Assembly: GCA_963797475.1 (NCBI GenBank)
Contig: CAWCPR010000003.1
Location: 310,001 to 374,000, forward strand
Length of the DNA stretch: 64,000 nt
Reading direction: 5' to 3'
DNA from: CAWCPR01 sp963797475
GTDB lineage: Bacteria; Chloroflexota; Anaerolineae; Anaerolineales; UBA4823
A program made the position numbers and the translations under genes. Positions 7,786 to 15,376 of the stretch are shown here, one piece after another. The notes under the pieces are model-generated. The model did not search any database. It was given only the letters and a program-made list of their open reading frames with translations, and was not told the DNA's origin. Position 1 is the stretch's first letter. Each line of letters opens with the position of its first letter.

Positions 7786-9009
7786 CTAATTCACTACTCG
7801 CAAGAATCGCCGTTTGCCGACTTGCAGAACGCCGGGGTGGGGAAACGCCTGGCTGCCATCGGTCAAAGTCTCCCCGTCCAACCGCACCGCGTTCTGAGCG
7901 AGCATCCGCCGCCCTGCACTACCGCTGGTCACCAGCTCGTTTTTCATTAATACACTGAGTACCGTGTCGCCAGGCTGGACCCGGTATTGGGGTATTTCCT
8001 CGGGGGTAGCGCCCTGCTGGAAGACGCGAATAAAAGCCTGCTCTGCTTCAACCGCGGCCTGAGCGGAATGGTAAATAGACACGATCTCCCGGGCCAATTT
8101 CATTTTCACGTCACGCGGATGTAAACGACCCGACTGTATCCCTTCTTCTAACGCCTCAATTTCAGGTGGTATCCAGCGAGTCAACAACCGGAAGTACTGA
8201 CCCATGGCTTTATCCGGGACGCTCATGATCTTGCCATACATATCCTCTGGAGAGGAGAGTAAGGGAATGTGATTTCCGAGAGATTTACTCATTTTCACCT
8301 CCCCATCGGTGCCCGGTAAGATACCCATGATGATGGCAATATTCGGCAGGGCCCCCAGGAAGGTCATCAGCTTGCGCGCCGCGGTTACGATGTTGAACAA
8401 CTGGTCGGTGCCTCCCACCTGCACATCCGCGCGCAGGGCGTAAGCGTCATAGCCCTGCATTAATGCGTAAAAAGTCTCGTGTAAATAAATCGCGTCACCA
8501 TTCTCGAAGCGCAGTTTGAAATTCTCGCGCGTCAAGAACTGTTGGATGGTGAAATTTGAGGCAAGATTGATCAACTCAGCAAAGGAAAGCTTTGAAAGCC
8601 ACTCGGCGTTGAAGCGGATTAAAGTCCTCTCTTTATCCAGCACTTTATAAGCTTGTTCTGCATAGGTGCGGGCATTTTGTTCCACCTGCTCGGCGGTAAG
8701 CTGAGGGCGCAGCTTATCCTTATCCGATGGATCGCCGATCAACGATGTATAGTTTCCGACCAAGAAAACCACTTCGTGGCCTAACTCCTGGAACTGGCGC
8801 AGCTTGCGCATGGGAACAGTATGCCCCAGATGCAGATCGCTGGTGCGCGGATCGAATCCGCAGTAAATTCTCAAAGGCCGTCCTTCTCGCCCGGCCTGTC
8901 CCAGGCGCTCTCGCAGCTCCTGCGCCATGGCCTGCTTGAGGGTCTCGTCTCCGTACTCGGTGCCTTGCATCAAGTATTCAACTTGTTCGTCGATGTTCAT
9001 TTTTTCCAT
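7786..9009 (-). CDS. tyrS: Tyrosyl-tRNA synthetase
   Basis: The enzyme charges tRNA-Tyr. Class I signatures are present: CGFDPRTSDLHLGH (the HIGH motif) near residue 60 and KMSKSLGNHI (KMSKS) near residue 235, with GGTDQLFNI in the tyrosine/ATP site. The C-terminal ~65 residues form an S4-like RNA-binding domain (VLSVLMKNELVTSGSAGRRM, AVRLDGETL). The long-HLGH form with this spacing resembles the TyrZ/TyrS2 branch. An upstream in-frame TTG (9021) lies inside the likely RBS, so I place the start at ATG 9009, six bases after GGAG. A perfect hairpin with a T-rich tail lies 60 bases upstream and may control read-through from the preceding gene. Confidence 0.96.
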   Translation of the reverse strand: MEKMNIDEQVEYLMQGTEYGDETLKQAMAQELRERLGQAGREGRPLRIYCGFDPRTSDLHLGHTVPMRKLRQFQELGHEVVFLVGNYTSLIGDPSDKDKLRPQLTAEQVEQNARTYAEQAYKVLDKERTLIRFNAEWLSKLSFAELINLASNFTIQQFLTRENFKLRFENGDAIYLHETFYALMQGYDAYALRADVQVGGTDQLFNIVTAARKLMTFLGALPNIAIIMGILPGTDGEVKMSKSLGNHIPLLSSPEDMYGKIMSVPDKAMGQYFRLLTRWIPPEIEALEEGIQSGRLHPRDVKMKLAREIVSIYHSAQAAVEAEQAFIRVFQQGATPEEIPQYRVQPGDTVLSVLMKNELVTSGSAGRRMLAQNAVRLDGETLTDGSQAFPHPGVLQVGKRRFLRVVN

Positions 9010-9067
9010 GCTGGTCTCCAATCAAATGCTTTTGGCAATGGATTGAACGAAAACAAAATCCTCGTAG

Positions 9068-9100
9068 AAAATAAAACGCGCCCTCTGCGGAGAGGGCGCG
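9068..9100 (-). terminator. Rho-independent terminator or attenuator before tyrS
   Basis: Bases 9077-9086 and 9091-9100 form a perfect 10-bp stem (CGCGCCCTCT / AGAGGGCGCG) with a 4-base loop. On the minus strand it is followed by TTTTATTTT (9068-9076). It sits between the stop of the upstream gene (9123) and tyrS. The minus-strand copy of CCCTCTGCGG at 9110-9119 is fully complementary to the loop plus 3' arm of the terminator (CCGCAGAGGG), which gives a competing 10-bp antiterminator. Confidence 0.75.
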
Positions 9101-9122
9101 AGCAACTCACCGCAGAGGGTGC

Positions 9123-9638
9123 TCACTCACGCGCGTAATAGCTGCCAGGACCCGAATGACTGATCTCTTTCAAACCAGTCCCATCCAATATTTTTGCCAG
9201 AATGATTTCACCTTGCATAAACCCCATACGCCCTTTCACCTCACCCATATATTTTACTTCGGTCAATGTGCGAAATTCAAAATAACCGGTACCGCCGAAG
9301 ACTCGCACCTTTTTCCCCCAGGAGGAGGGAAAAACTTCGATCTTATGGATCTCGCCCCAACCGAGAGGCGTTTGGCGGAGGCCGTTTTTGAAGGTAACAC
9401 CGGATGCATCCAGGCGGATCGAAGTTTTACGGTCCATCCAGTTCGATAAGCTGATGCCCAGGGCGGCGAAAATGAAGAAAATCGTCATTAAAGGCATCAC
9501 CCAGGAAACCGATTTACCGTTCAATTGTAACACGAACCAGGTTGCCGCCAATACGATTGCCAGTCCCCAGGCGGTCAGCTCTCCCCGGCGAGAAAGCAAT
9601 TCCGGATGATATTCCATTAAAGAACTTTCCGGTTGCAT
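9123..9638 (-). CDS. Membrane protein with PH-like domain
   Basis: I do not recognise a named family. The 171-residue protein has two predicted transmembrane helices (about residues 20-36 and 46-64, the second FFIFAALGISLSNW). They are followed by a cytosolic beta-rich region of ~100 residues starting at KTSIRLDASGVTFKNG with WGEIHKIEVFP. That layout (two helices, then a 'set in stone' strand pattern with an aromatic W-x-E-I step) resembles bacterial PH-domain (bPH) membrane proteins. No catalytic residues stand out. It precedes tyrS on the same strand and is separated from it by a terminator-like hairpin. Function unknown. Confidence 0.65.
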   Translation of the reverse strand: MQPESSLMEYHPELLSRRGELTAWGLAIVLAATWFVLQLNGKSVSWVMPLMTIFFIFAALGISLSNWMDRKTSIRLDASGVTFKNGLRQTPLGWGEIHKIEVFPSSWGKKVRVFGGTGYFEFRTLTEVKYMGEVKGRMGFMQGEIILAKILDGTGLKEISHSGPGSYYARE

Positions 9639-9700
9639 GGTTGATTATTATATCTTCAAATTAAACACGTGCTATAATTCGCAGAGTTTCGGAGAGAACC

Positions 9701-10204
9701 ATGTATCTACCGGTTTTGGTCCTCAATGCCAACTTTGAGCCGATCAATGTCTGCAATACACGACGGGCGATCAGCCTTGTTTTGACCGGAAAAGCCAGCC
9801 TTGTGCTGAACGGACGTGGCGAGATCAAAACAGTCTCGCGCTCCTATCCACGCCCGTCGATCATTCGCCTGTCAAAAATGATCAAACGGCCCCACCCACG
9901 CGTCCGCCTGACCAAGCGAGAAATTTTAAGACGCGATGATTTCACCTGCCAGTACTGCGGGCAGCACGCGCCCGTGCTGACCATAGACCACATCACTCCT
10001 CGCCACCTGGGCGGCAACCACACCTGGGAAAATTTGGTGGCTGCCTGCCCGGCTTGCAACCACCGCAAGGGCGGACGGACATTGGACCAGGCGCATATGC
10101 ATCTCCTGCACTCGCCTTCCGAGCCTCCGGCTTCAGCGATGTATATTTTCGGGCGGCATATCAAAGAAAATGAGGAATGGCTGCCGTTCGTGGAAGGCTG
10201 GTAA
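9701..10204 (+). CDS. HNH endonuclease family protein
   Basis: The 167-residue protein has an N-terminal region of ~75 residues (VLVLNANFEPINV, AISLVLTGKA) typical of a widespread stand-alone HNH family. The HNH/zinc core follows: CQYCG, then LTIDHITPRHLGG with the metal-ligand Asp-His, NLVAACPACNHRKGG with the second Cys pair and terminal His. The two CxxC pairs suggest a structural zinc plus a beta-beta-alpha-metal nuclease site. TATAAT at 9673-9678 and GGAGAG eight bases before the ATG provide promoter and RBS signals. No methylase or phage gene is adjacent, so a restriction role is not supported. The biological role of this conserved chromosomal family is unclear. Confidence 0.88.
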   Translation: MYLPVLVLNANFEPINVCNTRRAISLVLTGKASLVLNGRGEIKTVSRSYPRPSIIRLSKMIKRPHPRVRLTKREILRRDDFTCQYCGQHAPVLTIDHITPRHLGGNHTWENLVAACPACNHRKGGRTLDQAHMHLLHSPSEPPASAMYIFGRHIKENEEWLPFVEGW

Positions 10205-10209
10205 CGGGA

Positions 10210-10965
10210 TTAAAAGTCCAGCTCCATAAAATCTTTCGCTAAATCTACAGATCCGTGGAATTCCTCGTGGGCTTCGCCTAACAAAGAGGTTGGATCGGCC
10301 TCTCCCGTCCGGTAATGGATCAGGTAAAGCTTTCCGACTTCGGCTTCGCGCGCAATTGCACCCGCCTGAGCGGCGGATGAATGCCCCAATGTTGCGCCTG
10401 TAGCTTCGTGGATTAAAACATCCGCGCCGGCTGCCAGATCAACCACCTTATGAGTGGGTTCGGTGTCGCAGGAATAAGCCAATACTTTTTCGACCTGGGG
10501 GAATTCAAGGCGTAGACCAATGGTTGGCACGAGGTGGTTGACCGGCGAGGCATAGATGTGAAACTCCTCATCCTGGAGAACGGGCGTCATTTCCTCGTCG
10601 GGTATCCGGTGAAAATAAACCGGGAAGAAATTAGGCCAGGCATCCCAATCGTAAAAACCCATCAGCGCTTCGATACGGTCCAATGTGTACGCCAAACCGT
10701 AAATATCCAACGGGGCCGTCCGGCCCAGAAGCCAGCTGTTCATCAGTAAAGAGGGAACTCCGGAAACATGATCCGGATGGAAATGTGTCAAAATCATGTC
10801 GGTTAGCCGGTTAATATCTATTCCCGCCTGGCGCAGCCTGACGATCGGGTTGTTGACACAATCAATTAAGATGACACGCTTTTTACCAACGATCGCCATA
10901 TGCGTGTTTTCATGGGACTCATCTGGGATAGCGTTCGAAGATCCTAGAATGATCAATTTGGGCAT
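10210..10965 (-). CDS. Metallo-beta-lactamase-fold hydrolase, RNase Z-like
   Basis: The 251-residue protein belongs to the MBL superfamily, RNase Z/arylsulfatase-like branch. THFHPDHVSG supplies the HxHxDH zinc ligands, and further ligands are in SPVNHLVPTIG, AYSCDTEPT (Asp), LIHEATGATLGHSS and YLIHYR (His). The N-terminal LGSSNAIPDESHENTH is typical for this branch. True RNase Z would show a longer flexible exosite arm, which I do not see, so a tRNA 3'-processing role is uncertain and a phosphodiesterase or other esterase role is possible. AGGATAAT lies before the ATG. The gene converges on the HNH gene and is followed upstream by a dispersed repeat copy. Confidence 0.85.
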   Translation of the reverse strand: MPKLIILGSSNAIPDESHENTHMAIVGKKRVILIDCVNNPIVRLRQAGIDINRLTDMILTHFHPDHVSGVPSLLMNSWLLGRTAPLDIYGLAYTLDRIEALMGFYDWDAWPNFFPVYFHRIPDEEMTPVLQDEEFHIYASPVNHLVPTIGLRLEFPQVEKVLAYSCDTEPTHKVVDLAAGADVLIHEATGATLGHSSAAQAGAIAREAEVGKLYLIHYRTGEADPTSLLGEAHEEFHGSVDLAKDFMELDF

Positions 10966-10977
10966 GTAATTATCCTA

Positions 10978-11033
10978 TTTTGATGAATCTCTTTTCATCT
11001 TAGTGCGTGGTGCGCCACAAGCGCCCAACACTT
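10978..11033 (+). repeat. Dispersed repeat, copy 1
   Basis: This intergenic block shares GATGAATCTCT and then 28 identical bases (11005-11032, beginning GCGTGGTGCGCCAC) with the reverse complement of 29465-29520. A diverged third copy lies at 13566-13612. All copies are intergenic. The core contains the small inverted repeat GTGG-TGCG-CCAC. Confidence 0.75.
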
Positions 11034-11063
11034 TCCAAAACGCCTCAAATAAGCCCAGAATGT

Positions 11064-12485
11064 TCACCGGTTAAGGATCAGCACAGCCAGATGGGGAGTC
11101 AACATCACCTCGATCACAGCAGCGCCAAGCAGGAGAGGCGTTACGACAGCCAGCATGATTTTGGCCCAGTCGGCGAACGAAGTCAACCAGGCTTCGCCGA
11201 TGGTTTTTTCGCGGTCCGGGGCTGCCAGGGCTTTACCCAGCCCCATGATTACAGCGCCCGCCAGAATAATTGCCGGGATTTCCAGGATACCGTGTGGCGC
11301 TACAAGCGCTGCCAGGAAAATAAAAGGTGAAATGCCTGCCGCCGAAACGCTGGCGGCAAAATATCCGATCAGCATCATCGGCAGCATCAGAACAATCACG
11401 CCCAACACCCCGAACGAAAATATTCCCAGTACGGTCGCCAGCAGGATTGCTCGCAGATTGTGCAGCCAGACGGTTCCGATCCCGGCGGGCGAGAAAAAGC
11501 GGACGGCATCCAGACCTTCGATGAACCCTTTTCCCAAGTTATCCATATTGACAATAGCCGGGGGTAATTGGAACACGCGCGCCTGGCTAGCTCCCGCCGC
11601 CAACCCGATAAACAAGGCCAGGATCATGCAGGACACTGGGACAATCAGACGGCGCAAGGTTGTAAAAACTTCATAACGATACCATTCCTTGACCGTATGC
11701 GCTCGCCCAACAAACGCTTTAATAAAGGTCCGCCATCCCCAGCGTAAATTAATGGTATCCAGCTCGCGACCGAGCAGTTCCTCACGGTTGAAATGGGCAA
11801 CTCCGGTTCGGATCAACAATCCTGCCAGAACCACTTGCCCGATAATCGACCACCAAAGAACCTGGTAGCGCGCCCAAAACATCACGATACTCTCGCCCTG
11901 GATCAGGAGGGCCATCGGGACGATAATAAATGAGGCCAAAAGGTTGGCTGCCCGGACCGAGGTGGTTTGCGAGGAGACAACGACTGCCCCACTCACCATC
12001 ACGACCCCTTGTACGAGCGTGAGCAGTAGAATTTGAAGCAGCAGAACCGGTGGTGGTTGCCAGCCCACTTGCAGGCTTACTCCGACCAGGTAAACGCCAA
12101 TCCCTAGGTAGCTGCCTAATAGCGGCGGCACCATAGCAGCCAGCAGCTTGCCCAGGTAAACCTGTCCATCGGTTAAAGGGGTGCTCAGCAAAGGCTCAAT
12201 GCTGTGGCGCTCTTTCTCTCCGACAAAGCTTTCAAGGGCAATTACCAATGAAATGGAGATCGGGAAAAATCCGACGATCATCAAAAGGAAGGGGATCAGG
12301 CGCTCCCCAACAACGGGCGCGCCATATCGTTCGACAAAACCTACCGCCTGGCTGGCAGTGAAATTCATCAATCCGGGGAAAAAAATGGTAAGCACCACAA
12401 TTGGAAAGATGATGCGCCAATCGCGAAATTGATCGCGCACTTCCCGCCGGGTGATGGTCAAGGCGTGCCGCAGATCAGCGAACAT
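11064..12485 (-). CDS. ABC-2 type permease fused to a SpoIIM-like domain
   Basis: The N-terminal ~270 residues form an ABC-2 permease (REVRDQFRDWRIIFP, then ESFVGEKERHSIEPLLSTPL, the NatB/YhaP-type cytosolic loop). The C-terminal ~200 residues form a second membrane domain whose APHGILEIPAIILAG is the hallmark of SpoIIM/DUF95 proteins, best known from the sporulation engulfment complex. The fusion implies one membrane machine in which export and a SpoIIM-type activity are coupled. An earlier in-frame start exists at 12533, but GGAGG five bases before ATG 12485 decides this start. The gene overlaps the ATPase gene by 11 bp, so the two are translationally coupled. Substrate unknown; no sporulation operon is present. 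Confidence 0.85.
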   Translation of the reverse strand: MFADLRHALTITRREVRDQFRDWRIIFPIVVLTIFFPGLMNFTASQAVGFVERYGAPVVGERLIPFLLMIVGFFPISISLVIALESFVGEKERHSIEPLLSTPLTDGQVYLGKLLAAMVPPLLGSYLGIGVYLVGVSLQVGWQPPPVLLLQILLLTLVQGVVMVSGAVVVSSQTTSVRAANLLASFIIVPMALLIQGESIVMFWARYQVLWWSIIGQVVLAGLLIRTGVAHFNREELLGRELDTINLRWGWRTFIKAFVGRAHTVKEWYRYEVFTTLRRLIVPVSCMILALFIGLAAGASQARVFQLPPAIVNMDNLGKGFIEGLDAVRFFSPAGIGTVWLHNLRAILLATVLGIFSFGVLGVIVLMLPMMLIGYFAASVSAAGISPFIFLAALVAPHGILEIPAIILAGAVIMGLGKALAAPDREKTIGEAWLTSFADWAKIMLAVVTPLLLGAAVIEVMLTPHLAVLILNR

Positions 12486-13452
12486 CCAGGCCTCCCAAAA
12501 CGTTGTCAACGCCGGCTGCCTGGCCTGGCGCATAGGCAGATGCCCGGCTCATAGCATGGAGGTATACCTGTTCCAGGCTGCGTGGAACCTCTTGGAGACT
12601 GATCACCGGCATCCCCTGATTCAGCAAGAAACGCAAGATCAAAGGATTATCCTGAGCCGGAGCGCTGGTTTGATAGCGCAGCCAATCGACCTCCCGCCGG
12701 GTGAACACGACCCCGGGCAGCACAGGCAAATCTTGCCCATCCAACAGGCTTCCCAGGCGCACTTCAAATTCTGGTGGGCCAAGCAGGCTGGTTTTCAGAA
12801 AATCCGGCGAACCTTTGGCGATGATCCTTCCAAGACGGATGATTGCAATTTGATCGGCGAGCTCTTCGGCTTCGGCAAGATTATGCGTGCAAATGATTAC
12901 CGCCCGCTCTGCCGATCGCAATGCGCGAATGGAATCCCGGACGAGGCGGGCGCTCTCCGGGTCCATCGCAGAAGTGGGCTCATCCAGCAACAGCACCGCA
13001 GGCTCGTGCAGCAGTGCGCGCGCCAGGGCAAGCTTCTGGCGCATACCTTTGGAATATTCGCCGATGCGCCGCTTGCTGTCCTCCAATAAGCCAAAACTCT
13101 CCAGCAACTGGCGAATACGTCTTTGGCGTCTTCCCGTTTCCATGTGATAGAGCTGGCCGAAGAAATCCAGGTATTCCCCGGCAGGCATACGATTGTAAAG
13201 CCCATGCTGCTCGGTCAACACGCCTACCGAAGCGCGCACCTGGGCAGCCTGCTCCACAACGTCGTAACCAGCGATGCGCGCCCAGCCGCGGCTCGGCCTT
13301 AAAATCGAAGTCAACATCCGCACAGTCGTCGTTTTCCCGGCCCCATTCGGCCCGAGAAGCGCCAGGACCTGTCCTGCCTCGACATGCAACGTGATCCCGT
13401 CTACTGCTAAAAAATCGTCAAACCGCTTGCTAAGATCGTTCGTGAGTATCAT
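12475..13452 (-). CDS. ABC transporter ATP-binding protein, NatA type
   Basis: This 325-residue ATPase drives the adjacent permease-SpoIIM protein. Motifs are Walker A LGPNGAGKTTTVRML near residue 35, the signature in the variant form YSKGMRQKLALARALL, Walker B LLLDEPTSAMDP and the H-loop ICTHNLAEAEELAD. The C-terminal ~100 residues beyond the NBD (RLGSLLDGQDLPVL, LRFLLNQGMPVISLQEV, LEQVYLHAM) match the accessory region of DrrA/NatA-type exporters. The stop overlaps the start of the permease gene. This subfamily exports drugs, ions or lipids; nothing here selects between these. The stretch 13453-13560 upstream holds only weak promoter-like boxes. Confidence 0.92.
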   Translation of the reverse strand: MILTNDLSKRFDDFLAVDGITLHVEAGQVLALLGPNGAGKTTTVRMLTSILRPSRGWARIAGYDVVEQAAQVRASVGVLTEQHGLYNRMPAGEYLDFFGQLYHMETGRRQRRIRQLLESFGLLEDSKRRIGEYSKGMRQKLALARALLHEPAVLLLDEPTSAMDPESARLVRDSIRALRSAERAVIICTHNLAEAEELADQIAIIRLGRIIAKGSPDFLKTSLLGPPEFEVRLGSLLDGQDLPVLPGVVFTRREVDWLRYQTSAPAQDNPLILRFLLNQGMPVISLQEVPRSLEQVYLHAMSRASAYAPGQAAGVDNVLGGLDVR

Positions 13453-13565
13453 TCTTAATCTTTATTCTACAAATTAAGGCGCTACCCCCATTTTAATCTA
13501 TCCATCGTGATTTTCGAAACCATCCGAACAACAGTCCTGTTAGGTTTTCCTCTCAGGATGGTTCT

Positions 13566-13612
13566 CATTTCATCTTTACATGAGGTGCGCCAAAGGCATC
13601 CAACACTTTTTG
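13566..13612 (+). repeat. Dispersed repeat, diverged copy 2
   Basis: The segment TTCTCATTTCATCTTTACATG followed by AGGTGCGCCAAAGGCATCCA and ACACTTT aligns without gaps to copy 1 at 10986-11033, with scattered substitutions. It lies between the ABC exporter and the lgt terminator and appears to be an older, decayed copy. Confidence 0.5.
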
Positions 13613-13617
13613 AATTG

Positions 13618-13655
13618 AAAAACCCCTCAGCGCAGGTTTATACCACGCTCAGGGG
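13618..13655 (-). terminator. Rho-independent terminator of the lgt unit
   Basis: On the minus strand CCCCTGAGCG (13655-13646) pairs with CGCTGAGGGG (13632-13623) with one G-G mismatch, a 13-base loop and a TTTTT tail (13622-13618). It is placed 60-90 bases after the lgt stop codon. Confidence 0.75.
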
Positions 13656-13711
13656 ACGAATCCCTTCGTATAACATTTCCGTTGGGGAAAGAAAGCGCTA
13701 TCAGATGAAAA

Positions 13712-14608
13712 TCAGACGTTCTCATCCAGGGGAGACTCATCCAAAACGCCCTCATCCAGCGACATTTCTTCTGAATCTGTCTCCTGAGATTCTGGCTCCG
13801 CCTCTTCGGCATCCGTCTGGTTTCGATTGTGCCGCCAGATTAAGACCCCGGCTGAGACCAACATTACAACCAGCACAAAAGCCTGGTTGGCGTTCAGCCC
13901 AGCGACCTGGGAGGCATCCAGGCGTACGAATTCCAGGAAAAACCTCCCAATCGGATAGACGATCATATAGATCAAGAACAAATCCCCTGGCAGCAAACGC
14001 TTTGGGTAGCGCCTGGCAAGCCACAACAGCAAACCCATATTAAAAAAGTTCCATATCGATTCGTAAAGGAACAATGGGTGATAATAAGCGATATCTTGAT
14101 AGCCGGGCAGGCGGTGCTGTGGGTCAATAAAAATCGCCCATGGTAAATTGGTGGGCGCGCCATAAAGCTCCTGGTTCACGAAATTTCCCCAGCGACCGAT
14201 CGCCTGGCCTAAGGCCAGGGCTGGCGCAGCGATATCCAGCCATAAGGCAAAATTCAGCTTGCGCCGCCGGCTGAAAAGGTACAAGGCCAGAACACCGCCG
14301 ATCACTGCCCCCGGTATGCCCAGGCCCCCGTGCCAGATCGCCAGGGCATCCAATGGATGGGTGAGATAGAAGCGGGGCGTGATGCCTTGAGCGATCATGG
14401 AAGGAGGCGGGGTAAAGATATGCCAGAGGCGAGCGCCGATGATGCCTCCCACCAGGACCCAGATCAGCCCATCCCAAACCAACTCGCCATCCTGATCGCG
14501 GCGGCGAGCTTCACGTTCCGCCAGCCAGGCTGCCGCCAAAGCGCCTAACATCAAGATAATTCCGTAATAACGAATAGTAAGCGGTCCGATTTGAAATCCG
14601 GTTGGCAT
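13712..14608 (-). CDS. lgt: Prolipoprotein diacylglyceryl transferase
   Basis: Lgt transfers diacylglycerol from phosphatidylglycerol to the lipobox cysteine of prolipoproteins in the cytoplasmic membrane. The sequence shows seven hydrophobic segments and the Lgt signatures RYYGIILMLG, WHGGLGIPGAVIGG, GQAIGRWGNFVNQELYG (Lgt signature with the essential Arg), YHPLFLYES and IGRFFLEFVRLD. A charged C-terminal tail of ~40 residues rich in Glu/Asp is added to the normal core. A TTG at 14620 could extend the reading frame, but AGGA lies inside that extension, so ATG 14608 is preferred. Substrates are plausible in this window: lipoproteins at 20473 and 32057 carry lipoboxes. Confidence 0.96.
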   Translation of the reverse strand: MPTGFQIGPLTIRYYGIILMLGALAAAWLAEREARRRDQDGELVWDGLIWVLVGGIIGARLWHIFTPPPSMIAQGITPRFYLTHPLDALAIWHGGLGIPGAVIGGVLALYLFSRRRKLNFALWLDIAAPALALGQAIGRWGNFVNQELYGAPTNLPWAIFIDPQHRLPGYQDIAYYHPLFLYESIWNFFNMGLLLWLARRYPKRLLPGDLFLIYMIVYPIGRFFLEFVRLDASQVAGLNANQAFVLVVMLVSAGVLIWRHNRNQTDAEEAEPESQETDSEEMSLDEGVLDESPLDENV

Positions 14609-14644
14609 GAGTTTCCTCAAACGATATGAATGAATCGAAATGTT

Positions 14645-15265
14645 TTACTTTTGAGTCTTGTAGAATTGGCGGCGTACATCGACGATGCGCTGCACTGCAG
14701 TGACATTTGCTAACACTGCAATGATCCACAACCCATACAGCGGTAAATTCAACAACAGGGCGGGAGCCAGCACCAGGTATCGTTCCATACGGGTCAGGAT
14801 ACCCACTTTGGTCTCTAAACCAAGGGATTGAGCCCGGGCGCGAACATAAGATACCAATACCGAGCCTGCGGCAGCCAGGAAAACCAGGCTGATGGCGAGT
14901 GTATTTGCCTGCCGGGTAAAATAATACAGCAGGCCGCCGAAGATCACCAATTCAGAATAGCGATCGGTTACCGAATCCACGAATGCGCCAAACTCGCTGG
15001 CCTCGCCGCGCAGACGGGCCATCGTCCCATCCAGGGCGTCTACCGGGCCCATCAGCAAGATCAAAACACCACCAAGAGTCATAAATCCCTGGGCTAAAAA
15101 GAAGGCGCCAACAACGTTCCCGACCAGGCCAATGATCGTGATCGTGTTTGGCATCAACCCGAGACGATTAAGAAAAGCGCCCATAGGATCCAGGATCCCT
15201 TTAAATCGCAGGCGCATTTGGTCAGTTAAAGTCAAACGTTGTTTTCTGTCGGCAGTATGTTCCAC
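14645..15265 (-). CDS. CDP-alcohol phosphatidyltransferase
   Basis: This integral membrane enzyme transfers a phosphatidyl group from CDP-diacylglycerol to an alcohol, making a phospholipid head group. The CDP-OH-P signature is complete: DALDGTMARLRG followed by GAFVDSVTDR, giving the four catalytic/metal-binding Asp residues. About six hydrophobic helices are seen in 206 residues. The acceptor (glycerol-phosphate, inositol-phosphate or other) cannot be decided; the length and N-terminus (a long polar lead with LGLMPNTITIIGL) are closer to PgsA/PI-phosphate synthase-type enzymes than to PssA. The start is GTG with a weak RBS and could lie downstream. It is 36 bp upstream of lgt on the same strand, so a lipid/lipoprotein unit is likely. 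Confidence 0.88.
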   Translation of the reverse strand: MEHTADRKQRLTLTDQMRLRFKGILDPMGAFLNRLGLMPNTITIIGLVGNVVGAFFLAQGFMTLGGVLILLMGPVDALDGTMARLRGEASEFGAFVDSVTDRYSELVIFGGLLYYFTRQANTLAISLVFLAAAGSVLVSYVRARAQSLGLETKVGILTRMERYLVLAPALLLNLPLYGLWIIAVLANVTAVQRIVDVRRQFYKTQK

Positions 15266-15376
15266 GAATAAAGCCGCCTTTCCAATGAACGTTTTTTACA
15301 TGCCGGTGTATGCTATCGCATGGCAGGTAGGCTGTCAAGCGAAATTTGTAATTTTCCGGGCGGCGCCGTCCAACCC

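Noticed and set aside
9701..10204. HNH protein as part of a restriction or defence island
   Set aside because: Neighbours are housekeeping genes and this stand-alone HNH family is widespread on chromosomes; the orphan methylase is 35 kb away.
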